From Flavobacteriales bacterium (lineage in GTDB: Bacteria > Bacteroidota > Bacteroidia > Flavobacteriales_D > Parvicellaceae): a stretch of DNA of 9,017 nucleotides. Position numbers and translations under genes: made by a program. This document shows positions 7,611-9,017 of this stretch, piece by piece. The stretch spans positions 1-9,017 of the forward strand of contig JALTUD010000051.1 in NCBI GenBank assembly GCA_027047735.1, written 5' to 3'. The stretch's first letter is position 1. Every line of letters starts with the position of its first letter. The notes under the pieces were generated by a model, which ran no database searches, was not told where the DNA came from, and saw nothing but the letters and a program-made list of their open reading frames with translations.

Positions 7611-8682
7611 TGATGGTATCTTTAATTACAATTTGTTTATGTACTACAACCGGAACTTTTACTTTTACAGGAGGCTTTTTTGTTACCGATGGTATATTTT
7701 TTATTCTTTCTTTTGTTGTGTCTTTTTTCTTTGATTTATGTTGTTCTACATAGTTCTCAGTATTTAAAGACTCTTCTTGTTTTTCAGCTTGTAAAAGAAG
7801 ACTGTCTATATCAGAATAAGCTTTTTGTAAATCGATATTTTTGCCGGTATCCAATACTTTATTTGTTTTTACCGGTGTATAAACAGCATCGGATTTTTGA
7901 TTTTTCAAAATAAAAAAAACGATTATTCCCCCCACAAGAACAATAGAAGACGAAGCGATAAATATAGAGCTTCTATTCCATAGACTTTGCGTGTGGTTTA
8001 TTTCCAATTTCGAAAAATTAAAAGAGGTATTGGATACAGGTGTTAATTTGTAATTTTTTAGTTTTTGGGCATATAACCGATCTATCGAAAATAAAAACGG
8101 AAAGAATAGGAATATATATTTTTTTATGTTTTTCTTTTCTTTGTTTTTAGCTTTTTCAACTAATAGTTTTTGTAATTTTTTTCTAGCTCTATTCAAGTGA
8201 GATTTTGAAGTGTTGACTGAAATTCCTAATTCTTTGCTAATCTCTTGATGGCTGTATTTTTCTAAAACATAGAGATTAAAAACCGTACGATGATGTTCCG
8301 GTAATTCGTCAATGGATTCTATTAAATCGGAAACATCAAATTCTGCTTGATATACCGTTTGTTTACTGCTGAATGTAAGGGATTCTTCTTCGTTTGTTTT
8401 TGCATGGAAATCCAGTACATCATCTGTTTTGTTGATGGTGCTTTTGTTTTTTCTAAGATACTGCAAAGCTGTGTTTACCGTAATTTGGTATAGCCAACCG
8501 TTTAATGAACCTTTGCCGGAATAACTGTCTATTTTTTTTATGGCTGTTTCAAATGCATCGTGCATAATATCTTCCGCAATGTCATCTGAAGCTACATATC
8601 GGCGACATACGCCAAGCAATCGTTCTGAATTATCTTTATATATGTGTTCCCAAGTTTTCATTGCTTGTTTTTTTATCGTCAT
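7597..8682 (-). CDS. ECF RNA polymerase sigma factor fused to a membrane-spanning domain (361 aa)
   Basis: Residues about 12-79 are sigma region 2 (DDIAEDIMHDAFETAIKK, then GWLYQITVNTALQYLRK). Residues about 124-175 are region 4 with its helix-turn-helix (HQEISKELGISVNTSKSHLN). Most ECF factors would stop near residue 180. Here the frame continues with a Lys-rich stretch, a short hydrophobic segment ending LYAQ (189-206), a loop, a clear membrane helix (about 239-259), a helix-forming stretch (283-308) and a Lys/Pro/Val-rich tail ending IVIKDTINENK. No methionine occurs after residue 40, so an internal ATG start is impossible. The extension may hold the sigma factor at the inner membrane and stand in for an anti-sigma; this is inference. 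The true start may be Met8 (ATG at 8659-8661), because the first ATG lies in a hairpin. The gene heads an operon with the barrel gene. Confidence 0.88.
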   Translation of the reverse strand: MTIKKQAMKTWEHIYKDNSERLLGVCRRYVASDDIAEDIMHDAFETAIKKIDSYSGKGSLNGWLYQITVNTALQYLRKNKSTINKTDDVLDFHAKTNEEESLTFSSKQTVYQAEFDVSDLIESIDELPEHHRTVFNLYVLEKYSHQEISKELGISVNTSKSHLNRARKKLQKLLVEKAKNKEKKNIKKYIFLFFPFLFSIDRLYAQKLKNYKLTPVSNTSFNFSKLEINHTQSLWNRSSIFIASSSIVLVGGIIVFFILKNQKSDAVYTPVKTNKVLDTGKNIDLQKAYSDIDSLLLQAEKQEESLNTENYVEQHKSKKKDTTKERIKNIPSVTKKPPVKVKVPVVVHKQIVIKDTINENK

Positions 8683-8702
8683 TACTATTTTCTATAGTAA
8701 TG
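8680..8702. promoter_or_regulatory. Perfect 9-bp hairpin covering the first ATG of the sigma gene
   Basis: CATTACTAT (8680-8688) and ATAGTAATG (8694-8702) are exact inverse complements around a 5-nt loop. In the minus-strand transcript the first ATG of the sigma gene forms the 3' end of the stem. It could limit initiation at that ATG, act as a binding site for a dimeric regulator, or mean that translation begins at Met8, 21 nt downstream. Confidence 0.5.
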
Positions 8703-8706
8703 ATGC

Positions 8707-8736
8707 GGAAAATAATAAAAGTTGCACTTTTTACAA
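8707..8736 (-). promoter_or_regulatory. Candidate promoter of the sigma/barrel operon
   Basis: On the minus strand a TTG (8734-8736) lies 19 nt before TATTTTCC (8707-8714), a partial match to the TTG/TAnnTTTG arrangement of Bacteroidota. The spacer contains AAAAGT-TGC-ACTTTT (8717-8731), a perfect 6-bp inverted repeat placed where an operator would be. An AT palindrome, AAAAAATATTTTTT (8735-8748), lies just upstream. The weak -7 box would fit a regulated promoter or one read by an alternative sigma factor. Confidence 0.35.
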
Positions 8737-8750
8737 AAAATATTTTTTTA

Positions 8751-8776
8751 GCACTCATTCCACTTGCGTTAGGGAT
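8751..8776 (-). repeat. Truncated second repeat unit before the sigma promoter
   Basis: On the minus strand ATCCCTAACGCAAGTGGAAT is followed by GAGTGC. This aligns without gaps to the first 26 bases of the 159-bp unit, then similarity stops at the AT-rich promoter region. It is a left-end fragment joined tail-to-head to copy C through the shared palindrome. Confidence 0.6.
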
Positions 8777-8788
8777 TGTATCCCTAAC
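8768..8788. repeat. Palindromic junction between repeat units, inverted copy
   Basis: GTTAGGGAT and ATCCCTAAC surround the spacer TGT, the exact reverse complement of the junction at 140-160. It joins the truncated unit on its left to complete copy C on its right. Confidence 0.85.
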
Positions 8789-8938
8789 ACGAGCAAAATA
8801 GACGGTATAAAGCGTTTTTTAATTCCTTATACTTCTTCATAAAAATTTTCCATAGCTGGTGCTATGCAAAATTTTTATTCATCGTCTAAGAAACCAAAAA
8901 TTCACTTTCTATCCGCCAATTTCACTCGCGTTAGGGAT
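8780..8938 (-). repeat. 159-bp structured repeat, copy C (complete, inverted)
   Basis: The unit has the same 159-bp length and 9-bp terminal repeats as copy B, in opposite orientation. Its hairpin arms are 8839-8856 and 8861-8878. The outer arm sequence differs from the other copies (ATAAAAATTTT instead of AAAATTATTTT on the repeat's own strand), yet both arms have changed so that pairing is kept. Only the fixed mismatch remains (8850/8867, G-G on the repeat's own strand). It lies upstream of the sigma operon. Confidence 0.85.
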
Positions 8939-9012
8939 AGAACGGCGTGTTTGAACTCCTTTTTGCCCTCCTCCTTTTGAGGGCAAAAAGAGTGAGTAGT
9001 GATAGCCCGACC
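8930..9012 (+). repeat. GC-rich hairpin intergenic element, copy 2
   Basis: It runs from GTTAGGGATAGAACGGCG to GATAGCCCGACC. The hairpin arms are CTTTTTGCCCTC (8959-8970) and GAGGGCAAAAAG (8979-8990), 12 perfect pairs with an 8-nt loop. It has the same order and outer ends as copy 1 at 6500-6572, but the flanks of the hairpin differ (TGTTTGAACT, AGTGAGTAGT). The remaining five bases to the window end show nothing more. Confidence 0.6.
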
Positions 9013-9017
9013 CCAAT

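Noticed and set aside
7597..8682. Frameshift or two separate genes merged by error in the sigma region
   Set aside because: The frame is uninterrupted, both halves have sensible composition, and no ATG lies after residue 40 to start a second protein.
7427..8842. Plus-strand open frames opposite the sigma/barrel operon (7427-7753, 7680-7913, 8540-8842)
   Set aside because: They are antisense to well-supported genes, have no domain, and the last runs into the repeat region.
1..9017. tRNA or rRNA genes, or an intact transposase
   Set aside because: No cloverleaf or rRNA-like stretch and no transposase-like protein was seen on either strand.

Overview
This AT-rich window carries Bacteroidota traits: a large lipoprotein of the bacterial alpha-2-macroglobulin family, a PorT-like outer-membrane barrel, a TAnnTTTG-type promoter -7 box and little use of Shine-Dalgarno sites. 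Two short intergenic elements match, from memory, repeats that are abundant in Flavobacteriia, so a flavobacterium or close relative is the best guess. The genus cannot be fixed from the sequence. All three protein genes lie on the minus strand.

Layout from left to right. Positions 1-308 hold two tandem copies of a structured, non-coding 159-bp repeat (the first is cut by the window edge, the second is degraded at its right end). Positions 309-6356 encode a 2015-residue alpha-2-macroglobulin-like lipoprotein with a CAEQ thioester motif. Positions 6357-6764 hold its probable promoter, a long terminator-like inverted repeat, a short GC-rich hairpin element and a third full copy of the 159-bp repeat. 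Positions 6765-8682 form a two-gene operon: an ECF sigma factor fused in frame to a membrane-spanning C-terminal half, then an outer-membrane barrel whose start codon lies inside the sigma gene (14-nt overlap). Positions 8683-9017 contain the operon's probable promoter region, the inverted fourth copy of the 159-bp repeat and a second GC-rich hairpin element.

The sigma/barrel pair looks like a self-contained envelope-sensing unit. The barrel is anchored in the outer membrane and has a DTIYVY-repeat stalk. The sigma factor appears tethered to the inner membrane by its own extension, which could replace a separate anti-sigma protein. The alpha-2-macroglobulin is probably a periplasmic protease trap. 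Whether the sigma factor controls it is unknown; a promoter and a terminator-like structure separate them.

The most unusual signals are (i) the sigma-membrane fusion, with a signal-peptide-like segment in mid-protein and no methionine in its last 321 residues, (ii) the 159-bp repeat family, whose hairpin arms change together between copies while one G-G mismatch stays fixed, and (iii) the placement of the sigma/barrel operon between two inverted copies of the same composite repeat.
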